The notes below the pieces were generated by a model, which was not told the origin of the DNA, searched no databases, and was given only the letters and a program-made list of their open reading frames with translations. DNA of 64,000 nucleotides from assembly GCA_903852495.1 (NCBI GenBank), contig CAINRC010000065.1:16001-80000 (forward strand), in the 5' to 3' direction. Every line of letters begins with the position of its first letter. Within the stretch, counting starts at the first letter, position 1. Both the position numbers and the translations under genes were made by a program. Positions 1 to 7,332 of this stretch are shown here, piece by piece. The DNA comes from an uncultured Geobacteraceae bacterium. GTDB taxonomy: Bacteria; Desulfobacterota; Desulfuromonadia; Geobacterales; Pseudopelobacteraceae.

Positions 1-453
1 GCGGTGGCGGCGCTTAAAAGCGGCGCCGGCATCGTTACCGACACCAACATGGCGCTTTCCGGGATCAGTAAACCCCGGCTGGCCGATTTTGGCTGCCCGC
101 TTTCCTGTCATGTCGCTGACCCGGACGTGGCCGGGCAGGCAAAAGCCGGGGGGATCACCCGCTCCATCGCCGCCATGCGCAAAGCGGTTGCCGATCCCGC
201 CAATCGCATCTTCGTGATCGGCAACGCTCCAACCGCCCTGTTTGAACTGCTCCGGCTTATTGAGAAAGGTGCCGCCAAACCGGCACTTATTATCGGTCTT
301 CCGGTCGGGTTTGTCGGCGCGGAAGAGAGCAAAAACGCCCTTGCTTCCGGCAACCACGATATCCCGTTCATAACCAACATCGGGCGCAAGGGGGGGTCCA
401 ACGTGGCCGCCGCAGTGGTAAACGCGCTGGCTATACTGGCGTCTGCACCGTGA
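1..453 (+). CDS. cbiC: Cobalt-precorrin-8 methylmutase, 5' end outside window
   Basis: C-terminal part (about 150 residues of a roughly 210-residue family) of the CbiC/CobH mutase, which moves the C11 methyl group to C12 to give cobyrinic-type intermediates in corrin synthesis. The family block ALKSGAGIVTDTNMALSGI opens the visible protein, and the GLPVGFVGAEESK and TNIGRKGGSNVAAA blocks near the end are also typical. The frame is open to base 1, so the start lies upstream; the GTG at 4 is internal to the family alignment. It overlaps cbiD by one base (TGATG), which fits an anaerobic cobalamin operon. Confidence 0.93.
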   Translation, partial: AVAALKSGAGIVTDTNMALSGISKPRLADFGCPLSCHVADPDVAGQAKAGGITRSIAAMRKAVADPANRIFVIGNAPTALFELLRLIEKGAAKPALIIGLPVGFVGAEESKNALASGNHDIPFITNIGRKGGSNVAAAVVNALAILASAP

Positions 454-1556
454 TGAAAAAAGAGCTCCGCTCAGGATACACAACCGGAGCTTGCGCGGCG
501 GCGGCGGCAAAGGGTGCGGCATGGATGCTGGCCGGGCAGAAACTGACTGATCAGGTTTCCATTCTGCTTCCCGGCGGTGCCAGCGCAACATTTTTGCTCC
601 ACGGCCAGACGTTCGCGGGAGAGTCGGCATCCTGCTATGTGATCAAGGATGCCGGTGATGACCCGGATATTACCAACGGTGCTGAGGTGCATGCACTGGT
701 TTCGGGAAATCCCCCCCAGCCCCCCTTTCGTAAAGGGGGGGGTGTCATCACTGGCGAGGGGGTCGGTGTTGTTATCGAAGGGGGCGTCGGCATCGGCAGG
801 GTTACCAAACCGGGCCTGGCAATTCCTCCGGGTGAATGGGCCATTAACCCGGTGCCGCTCAGGATGATCGAGCAGGTGGTCAGGGACGTTCTGACAGAAT
901 TCACCATCAAAAATTCAACATTCAAAATTACCATCTCCATCCCCGACGGCGAAGAACGCGCCAAAAAAACCCTCAACGCCCGTCTCGGCATTATCGGCGG
1001 GTTGTCTATCCTCGGCACCACCGGCATCGTCCGCCCCATTTCAGCTAAAGCATGGACTGATACCATCGACTCCGCCCTGGATGTTGCCAAAGCCTGCGGC
1101 TGCCGCACGGTGGTGCTCTCCACCGGCAGGACAAGCGAACTGGCGGCACAGCGGCATCTCCCCCAACTCCCCGAAGAGGCCTGCATCATGATGGGTGACC
1201 ATATCGCTTACGCCCTGCGGGCCTGTGCCGTGCGCGGCTTCATGGAGCCGATCATCGCCTGCCAGTTTGCCAAGCTGCTCAAAATCGCCTGCGGCCATGA
1301 AAACACCCATGCGGCGGCGTCCGAACTGGACCTTGCTACTCTCCACAGCTGGTGTGCGGCGGCAGGCTTCCCCCCCGAACTGTTGGCAATTATTTCCCGG
1401 GCCAATACCGCCCGTGAAATTGCCATAGCCACCTGTTTTGATGCGGCGCTTATGTCGCTTGTCAAGACACGGGCCATACAGAGTGCCGCCCAGCACGCAC
1501 CCGGCATCCGGGTGCAGCCGCTGCTCTGTGGTTACGACGGTACGGCCGTGGCATGA
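453..1556 (+). CDS. cbiD: Cobalt-precorrin-5B C1-methyltransferase, with in-frame palindrome insert
   Basis: CbiD methylates C1 of the corrin ring in the anaerobic pathway. The N-terminal LRSGYTTGACAAAAAK, the central PGLAIPPGEWAINPVP and the LNARLGIIGGLSILGTTGIV block are family signatures. At residues about 86-97 a proline/glycine stretch (NPPQPPFRKGG) interrupts the family alignment between AEV.ALVSG and VITGEGVG; its DNA (711-742) is a C-run/G-run palindrome, so a repeat seems to have inserted without breaking the frame. ATG at 453 is chosen; GTG at 450 is also possible. It overlaps cbiC and the following peptidase gene. Confidence 0.93.
   Translation: MKKELRSGYTTGACAAAAAKGAAWMLAGQKLTDQVSILLPGGASATFLLHGQTFAGESASCYVIKDAGDDPDITNGAEVHALVSGNPPQPPFRKGGGVITGEGVGVVIEGGVGIGRVTKPGLAIPPGEWAINPVPLRMIEQVVRDVLTEFTIKNSTFKITISIPDGEERAKKTLNARLGIIGGLSILGTTGIVRPISAKAWTDTIDSALDVAKACGCRTVVLSTGRTSELAAQRHLPQLPEEACIMMGDHIAYALRACAVRGFMEPIIACQFAKLLKIACGHENTHAAASELDLATLHSWCAAAGFPPELLAIISRANTAREIAIATCFDAALMSLVKTRAIQSAAQHAPGIRVQPLLCGYDGTAVA
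711..742. repeat. C-run/G-run palindromic repeat inserted inside cbiD
   Basis: The core CCCCCCTTT (720-728), CG/T loop and AAAGGGGGG (732-740) form a perfect 9-bp inverted repeat flanked by further C and G runs. It is 33-36 bases long and keeps the reading frame. A similar C-run/G-run palindrome sits at 16128-16145, suggesting a dispersed family in this genome. Confidence 0.75.
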
Positions 1557-2383
1557 TCGTCAAGACGGCCATGAAACTGATACTTCTTCTGGTACTCTGC
1601 GGGTATCTCTGTACCGCACTCCCGGCGATCGCTGCAGATCCTGATCTTAGCGAGCTACTTGCTTCGCCGGCTGCCACGATCCCCACCCCACCCACACCGT
1701 CACGCTCTCTTTATAAAGAATTCAACGAATTCAACAACCGCATCCGTGACGGCCGGATCAGTAAAGCCGCCGCACGGGCAGAGCTGCCGGTCAGGTTGGC
1801 CGAGATCCAGACAGATTATCGTCGGCGCGGCGGGAAAGAGTACCTGGCGACGGAGTGGATATTCCCGGTGGCCGGCTACAGTGCGGCCGCCATCGACAAG
1901 GGAAAAAGCCACGGCTTTGTACCGCGCGGTTACGATTATTTCAGCGGCAACCGTCACGGCGGCCACCCAGCGTATGACATTTTTATCCACGACCGCAACC
2001 AGGACAGCCGCGATGATCGAACCGGTTCAGCGGTGTATGTGCTTTCCATGACCGGCGGGGTTGTGGTGGCGGTTGATACCGGCTGGCAACAGGGGAGCGG
2101 CTTGCGGGGCGGTAATTACATCTGGGTTTATGATCCGGCCAACCGGTTGCTGGTCTACTACGCCCACAACGAGACCGTGCTCGTTGAACCGGGAACCATG
2201 GTTAAGCCGGGGGACCCGCTGGCAACTATCGGACGCAGTGGACTCAATGCGGCAAAGCGACGCTCTCCGACTCATCTTCATTTCAGTGTACTCCGCCTTC
2301 AAAACAGCAGTTCCTCACCGGTGCCGATGGCAGCTTACCCCGCTCTTTCACAGGCTAAATCTCTCCCGTACAACGGCTTGTAA
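1553..2383 (+). CDS. Secreted M23-family peptidoglycan endopeptidase
   Basis: A 276-residue protein with an N-terminal signal peptide (MIVKTAMKLILLLVLCGYLC, likely cleaved after PAIA). The C-terminal half is a LytM/M23 zinc peptidase domain: the first ligand pair lies in GGHPAYDIFIHD and the final ligands in THLHFSVL, with the conserved YAHNETVLV and VKPGDPLATIGRSG blocks between. It should cut peptide cross-links of the cell wall in the periplasm. The start overlaps the cbiD stop (ATGA); ATG at 1571 is an alternative start just before the hydrophobic core. Link to cobalamin genes is probably only transcriptional. Confidence 0.88.
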   Translation: MIVKTAMKLILLLVLCGYLCTALPAIAADPDLSELLASPAATIPTPPTPSRSLYKEFNEFNNRIRDGRISKAAARAELPVRLAEIQTDYRRRGGKEYLATEWIFPVAGYSAAAIDKGKSHGFVPRGYDYFSGNRHGGHPAYDIFIHDRNQDSRDDRTGSAVYVLSMTGGVVVAVDTGWQQGSGLRGGNYIWVYDPANRLLVYYAHNETVLVEPGTMVKPGDPLATIGRSGLNAAKRRSPTHLHFSVLRLQNSSSSPVPMAAYPALSQAKSLPYNGL

Positions 2384-2422
2384 CACCTCTTAATTCCTCC
2401 TGTTTTTTACTCTATTAACCAG

Positions 2423-2451
2423 TGTAAATTTAAGCTTGATTTTATTATAAT
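2423..2451 (+). promoter_or_regulatory. Candidate sigma70 promoter for the kinase/lysis unit
   Basis: A perfect TATAAT lies at 2446-2451 in an AT-rich stretch, with a weak -35 (TGTAAA, 3 of 6) at 2423-2428 and a 17-base spacer. The rest of the 204-base gap after the M23 gene shows no other clear element. Confidence 0.4.
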
Positions 2452-2587
2452 CTCACTATCTAATGCCGCCCGAACGCACTATCGCCATGCGTGGAATGCT
2501 CCCGCATGGTCGATCAGCAGAGCGCCACCAGGCACGCGATCCGCCGGGATGTGTGATTGAAAGCTGCTTCATCAATGGAAAGGAATC

Positions 2588-4054
2588 GTGCACAGGATGG
2601 TATCCAGATCCAGCGGCAGCGTAACATTGGGCTTGATGACCGTTATCAAGGTGTCGCAGGCTATTTCCAGCGAGGTTCACCTTGATCGGCTGCTGGATCG
2701 GATGCTCGGTTTTGTTGTCGAGAATTCGGGGGCCAGCAGAGGCCTGCTGATACTGAAGCGCGATAACAGACTCTTCATCGAAGCCGAAGGCAGAATCGAG
2801 GCCGGAAGTGCGGTACTCCTCCTATCCCTGCCGGTTGACGACTGCCGCATAATTCCGGAATCGATCGTCAACCATGTGGCACAGACCGGTGACCGCGTGG
2901 TTCTGGACGACGCGGCCAACAGCGGTACATTCACCCACGACCCGTATATTTCCCGGAGATTACCAAAATCCATCCTCTGCTCCCCCATCGTCAATCAGGG
3001 AAAGATTACCGGCGTCCTGTACCTTGAAAACAGTCTGGTGACTGGAGCTTTTACCAGCCACAGACTTAATGCACTCGACCTCCTCTCGTCTCAGGTCGCA
3101 ATTTCAATCGAAAATGCTCGGCTGTACGAGAGGTTGAAGGCCGCCACCGATAATCTGGAGGAGTACAACCGCACTCTGGAACAGAAGGTTGAAGAACGTA
3201 CCAGGGAGTTGTGCGAAGAGATAGAAATCAGAAAACGTGCAGAAGAGGCGGCTGAAGAAGCCAACCGGATCAAATCTAATTTTCTCAGCACCGTATCTCA
3301 CGAGCTTCGGACACCACTTACCTCCGTTCTTGGTTTTGCACAGATAATCAAAAGGAAGCTGGATGAATCCGTACTCCCTAAACTCAGCCTTGAAGACGCA
3401 AAGGGGGTCCGTGCACTGGGGAAAATCCGTGAAGTTACTGAAATAATTATTTCAGAGGGGGAGCGGCTTACAACGTTAATAAATGATGTCCTTGACCTGG
3501 CAAAAATGAAAGCCGGCAAAATCACATGGAATTTACAGCAGGTATCAGTTGCAGAGGTAATTGAGCGAGCAGCGACAGCGGTTTCTTCACTGCTGGAGCA
3601 AAAAGAAATCGCTTTGATCCGGCAGATCGAGGCGGATCTGCCAAATATATACGGAGACCGTGACCGCTTGATTCAGGTGGTCATCAATCTGCTGTCCAAT
3701 GCCTGGAAGTTCGCCGGAAAAGGACCCGTTACGGTATATGCCGGAATGACCCAAGGAGAAAAAGGGGCAAAGTGCATCGAAATCCGCATCACCGACACCG
3801 GAATTGGCATTAGTCCAAAAAACCTAAATACTATCTTTGAAAAATTCAACCAGGTGGGAGATACGTTGACCGGCAAGCCAAAGGGGACCGGATTGGGATT
3901 ACCGATCTGCCGGGAAATCATCGAATATCACGGCGGCAAGATCTGGGTGGAAAGTGAATTGGACAGGGGGAGTACGTTTATTTTCACCATTGCAACGGAG
4001 TTCCCCACAACTGCGTATGAGGAGTCAAATAATGTCAAAGATTCTAATCGTTGA
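2588..4054 (+). CDS. GAF-domain sensor histidine kinase
   Basis: A 488-residue soluble kinase. An N-terminal GAF domain (about 20-190; SQAISSEVHLDRLLDRML then a GASRGLLIL strand) is followed by a coiled coil (about 185-235), a HisKA domain with H-box FLSTVSHELRTPLTSVLGF and a HATPase_c domain (N-box NLLSNAWKF, G1 DTGIGIS, G2 GTGLGLPIC). The GAF part resembles the C-terminal GAF of very large Ser/Thr-kinase/AAA/histidine-kinase hybrids, but no remnant of such a front is seen upstream. GTG start at 2588 follows AAAGGA. The next gene starts inside its 3' end, so it and the receiver protein are probably cognate partners. Confidence 0.88.
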   Translation: MHRMVSRSSGSVTLGLMTVIKVSQAISSEVHLDRLLDRMLGFVVENSGASRGLLILKRDNRLFIEAEGRIEAGSAVLLLSLPVDDCRIIPESIVNHVAQTGDRVVLDDAANSGTFTHDPYISRRLPKSILCSPIVNQGKITGVLYLENSLVTGAFTSHRLNALDLLSSQVAISIENARLYERLKAATDNLEEYNRTLEQKVEERTRELCEEIEIRKRAEEAAEEANRIKSNFLSTVSHELRTPLTSVLGFAQIIKRKLDESVLPKLSLEDAKGVRALGKIREVTEIIISEGERLTTLINDVLDLAKMKAGKITWNLQQVSVAEVIERAATAVSSLLEQKEIALIRQIEADLPNIYGDRDRLIQVVINLLSNAWKFAGKGPVTVYAGMTQGEKGAKCIEIRITDTGIGISPKNLNTIFEKFNQVGDTLTGKPKGTGLGLPICREIIEYHGGKIWVESELDRGSTFIFTIATEFPTTAYEESNNVKDSNR

Positions 4055-4487
4055 TGATGAACCGCTTATCCGGCAATTGCTGGAGCTGACCCTGGAGGAG
4101 CTTGAGGATGAAGGCGTAGAGTTGCTGTTTGCCGCTGCAGGTGATGAAGGGTTGAAGATTATCAAAGACGAGGTCCCCTGCATGGTTTTTTTGGACGTCA
4201 TGATGCCGAAGATGAATGGCTTTGAGGTCTGTCGCAGGGTTAAAAAAGAGCTTGGTATGACCAGTACCTACATCGTTCTGCTGACAGCAAAAGGGCAGGA
4301 ATTCGACAAAGAAAAAGGGCGGGAAGTGGAGGCAGACCGATACATGACAAAGCCCTTCAACCCTGATGCAATTCTTGCTCTGGCCCGGGAAGTTACGGCA
4401 CGGGCTTGGCCGCTTCCCGGCTCCACCCATGGTATGCACCACGAGGGATTTTATGGCAAAGACTGCGCTGCAACGACTGCTGGCTAA
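4032..4487 (+). CDS. Single-domain response regulator
   Basis: A 151-residue receiver domain with no output domain. KILIVDDEP gives the acidic pair, VFLDVMMPKMNG the phosphoacceptor Asp, LLTAKG the Thr/Ser switch position and MTKPFNPDAI the conserved Lys. ATG at 4032 has an ideal GAGGAG upstream and overlaps the kinase stop by 23 bases. Its own 3' end overlaps the HD-GYP gene. With no DNA-binding domain it presumably acts by protein contact, perhaps on the HD-GYP protein. Confidence 0.9.
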   Translation: MSKILIVDDEPLIRQLLELTLEELEDEGVELLFAAAGDEGLKIIKDEVPCMVFLDVMMPKMNGFEVCRRVKKELGMTSTYIVLLTAKGQEFDKEKGREVEADRYMTKPFNPDAILALAREVTARAWPLPGSTHGMHHEGFYGKDCAATTAG

Positions 4488-5811
4488 AACTGAAGCAGCT
4501 ACACTTATATGGAATACGTGCCAATCACAGGACGCTCCGGTCTGCATCTGTGACAGTAGCGGGTTGGTGCTGCTTGGCGACCCGACCACCGTTCGGGACG
4601 GGCACACTATCCCCCTGACTGAGGAGAACAGGGTTATCGCCACCGTCAGGGGGAGAAGTGGCTGTGAAGCTGTGGCGGCCCTGCTTCAGCACCTGATAAA
4701 TACCGAATCTGAGCGGTTGACCCTGGGGCGCGAAACTCTTGAAAAGTACAGGGAATTAGCCATGTTACACGATCTTGGCGCAAAGATCGGCAGCTGTCTG
4801 AATACAAAAGAGGTCGTCAGAATCGTCACCGAAGAAATACGAAGTATGATGACGGCTGATGTAGTCGCAATATTGCTGTGTAACGAAGTCGGTGATGTTA
4901 CCGAAGTTTTTGCGGACCATGGTGATACTGCCGAACATCTGGCCATGCCGTTTACTCCAGAGGAACTGTCAAATAATTTTCTGGTGACCCCGGTACCGGA
5001 GATTGTTAACGACCTGATGGAGGATGACCGCTTCTCCGGCGTACAAGGACTCCGCACTGGGATGTGTACCCCCCTGACAATTCGGGAAAATACCGTAGGG
5101 TATGTCAGTGTCGGAAGCCGTAAAAAGACGGAGTACCTGGCCAAAGATCTGAAGCTGCTCGCCACTCTTTCCGAACAGGCTGCCATGGCATTTGAGAAGT
5201 CGCTGCTCTACAACCAGCTGCAAGAGTCCTTCTACGCCATGGTTCGGACATTGGCAGAGACCATCGAAAAACGCGACCCCTACACCAGCGACCACGCCCG
5301 GCGGGTGGTTGATTACAGCCTTGCAATAGCGTGGCGACTCAAATTGCCGGGAGAACTCCATACCCGGCTCGAAATGGCCGCAGCCCTGCATGACATTGGG
5401 AAGCTGGGCGTGCGTGACGACGTGCTCCTGAAAAAAGGCCCTTTGAACAGTGAGGAACTTGCCCACATGAAGATGCATACAACATTCGGCGAAGAGATTC
5501 TTACCCACATCAAGCCACTGAAAGACGTGATTCCAGGTGTCAGGTCTCACCACGAACGCTGTGACGGGAGTGGTTATCCACACGGGCTGAAAGGCGACAA
5601 AATCGATATCACCGCAAGAATCATCGCGGTGGCAGACGCCTTCGACGCCATGACGTCAGACCGTCCATACCGCACTGCACTTTCGCTGAATGCTGCATTT
5701 TCGGAGCTATCCAAGCATAGCGGCACCCAGTTTGACCCTGCGGTGGTCGAAGCGTTCCTCTCGGCTCCGGTCCAGGAAAAACTGGGCATTGGGATGTATG
5801 AGCGTGTGTAG
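4453..5811 (+). CDS. GAF-HD-GYP phosphodiesterase (c-di-GMP type)
   Basis: A 452-residue protein: about 100 residues without recognised domain, a GAF domain (about 105-245, LHDLGAKIGSCLNTKEVV onward), then an HD-GYP domain (about 270-440). The metal motif is intact (AAALHDIGKLGVRDDVLLKK) and so is the signature HHERCDGSGYPHGLKG, so it should hydrolyse cyclic di-GMP or a related dinucleotide. ATG at 4453 follows CGAGGG; the 35-base overlap with the receiver gene argues for co-translation. It stands 36 bases before a peptidoglycan hydrolase gene on the same strand. Confidence 0.9.
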   Translation: MAKTALQRLLAKTEAATLIWNTCQSQDAPVCICDSSGLVLLGDPTTVRDGHTIPLTEENRVIATVRGRSGCEAVAALLQHLINTESERLTLGRETLEKYRELAMLHDLGAKIGSCLNTKEVVRIVTEEIRSMMTADVVAILLCNEVGDVTEVFADHGDTAEHLAMPFTPEELSNNFLVTPVPEIVNDLMEDDRFSGVQGLRTGMCTPLTIRENTVGYVSVGSRKKTEYLAKDLKLLATLSEQAAMAFEKSLLYNQLQESFYAMVRTLAETIEKRDPYTSDHARRVVDYSLAIAWRLKLPGELHTRLEMAAALHDIGKLGVRDDVLLKKGPLNSEELAHMKMHTTFGEEILTHIKPLKDVIPGVRSHHERCDGSGYPHGLKGDKIDITARIIAVADAFDAMTSDRPYRTALSLNAAFSELSKHSGTQFDPAVVEAFLSAPVQEKLGIGMYERV

Positions 5812-5847
5812 TTCGGGTTGGGATCAATAAACAATACGGAGGGCAGA

Positions 5848-6309
5848 ATGACGTACGAAGAACTGGTGAAGGAATTTCTGGCTGTTGTTGAACTCGTCAG
5901 GCTTGAAGCGTATGCCACGACAGGCTACGAGTGGATGGTTGTCCCCAAAACCGGTGCGTACCGGTCCATCAAAGTTCAGCATGGCCTGTTCATCCAGGCA
6001 CACGACGGGCTCGATAACGACCATGACGGGGCGGTGGATGAAGCGGACGAGAGGGTTACGGCTGCGGATGGCGGGCAGTCGCCGCACAATTTCGATCTGG
6101 CCCGGGACATTGTGCCGCTCTCAAAACCGGGTGCCATCTGGTGGCAGGCACCGGAGGGGGTATGGCACTCAATGGGGGCAATTGCGGAAAAGCATGGTCT
6201 GGTGTGGGGCGGTCACTTCAAAAGTTTGTACGATGCTCCACACATCGAACACCCCAAGTGGCGGGAACAACAGGCACTCTGGAAAGCTGGCAAACTGGTA
6301 CTCGCATGA
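5848..6309 (+). CDS. M15-family peptidoglycan peptidase (endolysin-like) with EF-hand-like loop
   Basis: A 153-residue protein without signal peptide. The M15 zinc site is visible: H80 and D87 in SPHNFDLARDIVP and H132 in DAPHIEH, with WGGHFKS before it. This is the L-alanyl-D-glutamate/D-Ala-D-Ala peptidase group used by phage endolysins. Between the N-terminal helix and the zinc site is a Ca-loop pattern D56-x-D58-x-D60-G-x-x-D64-E-x-D67. The start at 5848 follows GGAGGG. Lack of a signal peptide plus the adjacent holin gene implies export through the holin, as in phage lysis or type 10 secretion. Confidence 0.85.
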   Translation: MTYEELVKEFLAVVELVRLEAYATTGYEWMVVPKTGAYRSIKVQHGLFIQAHDGLDNDHDGAVDEADERVTAADGGQSPHNFDLARDIVPLSKPGAIWWQAPEGVWHSMGAIAEKHGLVWGGHFKSLYDAPHIEHPKWREQQALWKAGKLVLA

Positions 6310-6363
6310 TTTCATGGCGTTGGGTCACAACAGCCATTTAAAACAACCATCAAGGAGGATGAC

Positions 6364-6804
6364 ATGAGCGTTTTAGCAGACATCAGCAGTGGGGCGGTCG
6401 GTGGTTTACTCGGCGGCGTCGGGCAGTTAGCCAAAGATCTCAGAGAAGCGATTACCGGTGACCTCCCTGCTGAAAAGCAGGCCGAAATCACGCAAAAGCT
6501 GATGGAACTGGAAAACTCTGCCATGGCCGCGCAAACAGCGATCAATCTGGAGGAAGCGAAAAGTGAGCATCTATTCGTCGCAGGGTGGCGGCCGTTTATC
6601 GGCTGGGCGTGTGGATTCTCTTTCATTTACGTTTCGATTCTCCAGCCGTTTATGTCCTGGATTGTCAGGGTGTACGGTTCCACCGTTTCACTGCCTATTA
6701 TTGATACGACCATCACCATGCAGGTACTGATCGGGATCCTGGGACTTGGTGCCTTCAGGAGTTACGACAAAAAGCAGGCTCCCAATGTCGCCGGAAAGGA
6801 GTAG
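6364..6804 (+). CDS. 3-TM holin-type membrane protein
   Basis: 146 residues resembling the 3-TM holin family known from gene transfer agents and phages: glycine-rich start (GGAVGGLLGGVGQLAKDLREA pattern), an acidic/Glu-rich middle helix (about 35-70), the GWRPFIGWACGF block, and hydrophobic segments at about 75-100 and 112-132. The start has a very strong AAGGAGG. It lies 54 bases after the M15 peptidase, the usual endolysin-holin arrangement. It should form membrane lesions that let the peptidase reach the wall. No phage head, tail or integrase genes are near. Confidence 0.82.
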   Translation: MSVLADISSGAVGGLLGGVGQLAKDLREAITGDLPAEKQAEITQKLMELENSAMAAQTAINLEEAKSEHLFVAGWRPFIGWACGFSFIYVSILQPFMSWIVRVYGSTVSLPIIDTTITMQVLIGILGLGAFRSYDKKQAPNVAGKE

Positions 6805-6856
6805 CTAAACACCGGGGCCACACAGAAAAAACTCAAACGGCACGAGGTGAAACCAC

Positions 6857-7141
6857 ATGGACAAATACAATCATTGGCTGGGGAAGTTTGTCGGGAAGCT
6901 AAACGGATCAACCAGATATGCCATCACAATCGGACAGACCGCGTACTTTTCTGTTCCGGAAGCTGAGGTATCAGCCTGGTGGCACAGGCATGAGGATGAG
7001 CACAAAAGGCAATGGCGGGATGAAGGACGTATCAAATTTCTCTGCACATATATCTACTACCAGTGTAAATACGGGTACACCAATAACCCCTACGAAATAG
7101 CAGCCAGGAAAGCCGAGACGGCACAACCGGAGATGGCATGA
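6857..7141 (+). CDS. Small HExxH-containing protein of the lysis cassette
   Basis: A 94-residue protein with no signal or membrane segment. It holds H45-E46-D-E-H49, matching the zincin HExxH motif, and NPYEIAAR about 30 residues later, whose E80 could be a third zinc ligand as in gluzincins. The flanking TIGQTAYFSV and RQWRDEGRIKFL segments look like a conserved small family often found beside phage-type lysis genes, but I cannot name a characterised member. It is 52 bases downstream of the holin gene, probably co-transcribed. Function as a protease or a structural zinc protein is inference. Confidence 0.65.
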   Translation: MDKYNHWLGKFVGKLNGSTRYAITIGQTAYFSVPEAEVSAWWHRHEDEHKRQWRDEGRIKFLCTYIYYQCKYGYTNNPYEIAARKAETAQPEMA

Positions 7142-7235
7142 AACAGGAATAATCAGATTCCAGCAGGATTTTTCTCCGTACCTTCGTGGTGAACCGCTTT
7201 TCAAAAGATTCAACCACCGTATCCCACCAACTGTT

Positions 7236-7273
7236 AAAACGGGGCTGCCATCCGGCAAGCCCCGTTATTTTTT
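7236..7273 (+). terminator. Intrinsic terminator after the lysis cassette
   Basis: Stem ACGGGGCT/AGCCCCGT plus GCC/GGC inner pairs around a short loop, followed by TATTTTTT. It closes the rightward unit that begins at the kinase gene and faces the leftward gene ending at 7333. Confidence 0.85.
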
Positions 7274-7332
7274 CCGTCCGTGCCACCAGCGATACCGGTC
7301 ACCCGGTCGCCGCTTCCATGACTACCCTTTTT

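Noticed and set aside
5848..7141. Prophage or gene transfer agent remnant
   Set aside because: Only lysis-type genes are present; no capsid, portal, tail, terminase or integrase genes are nearby. Kept instead as a possible stand-alone lysis/secretion module.
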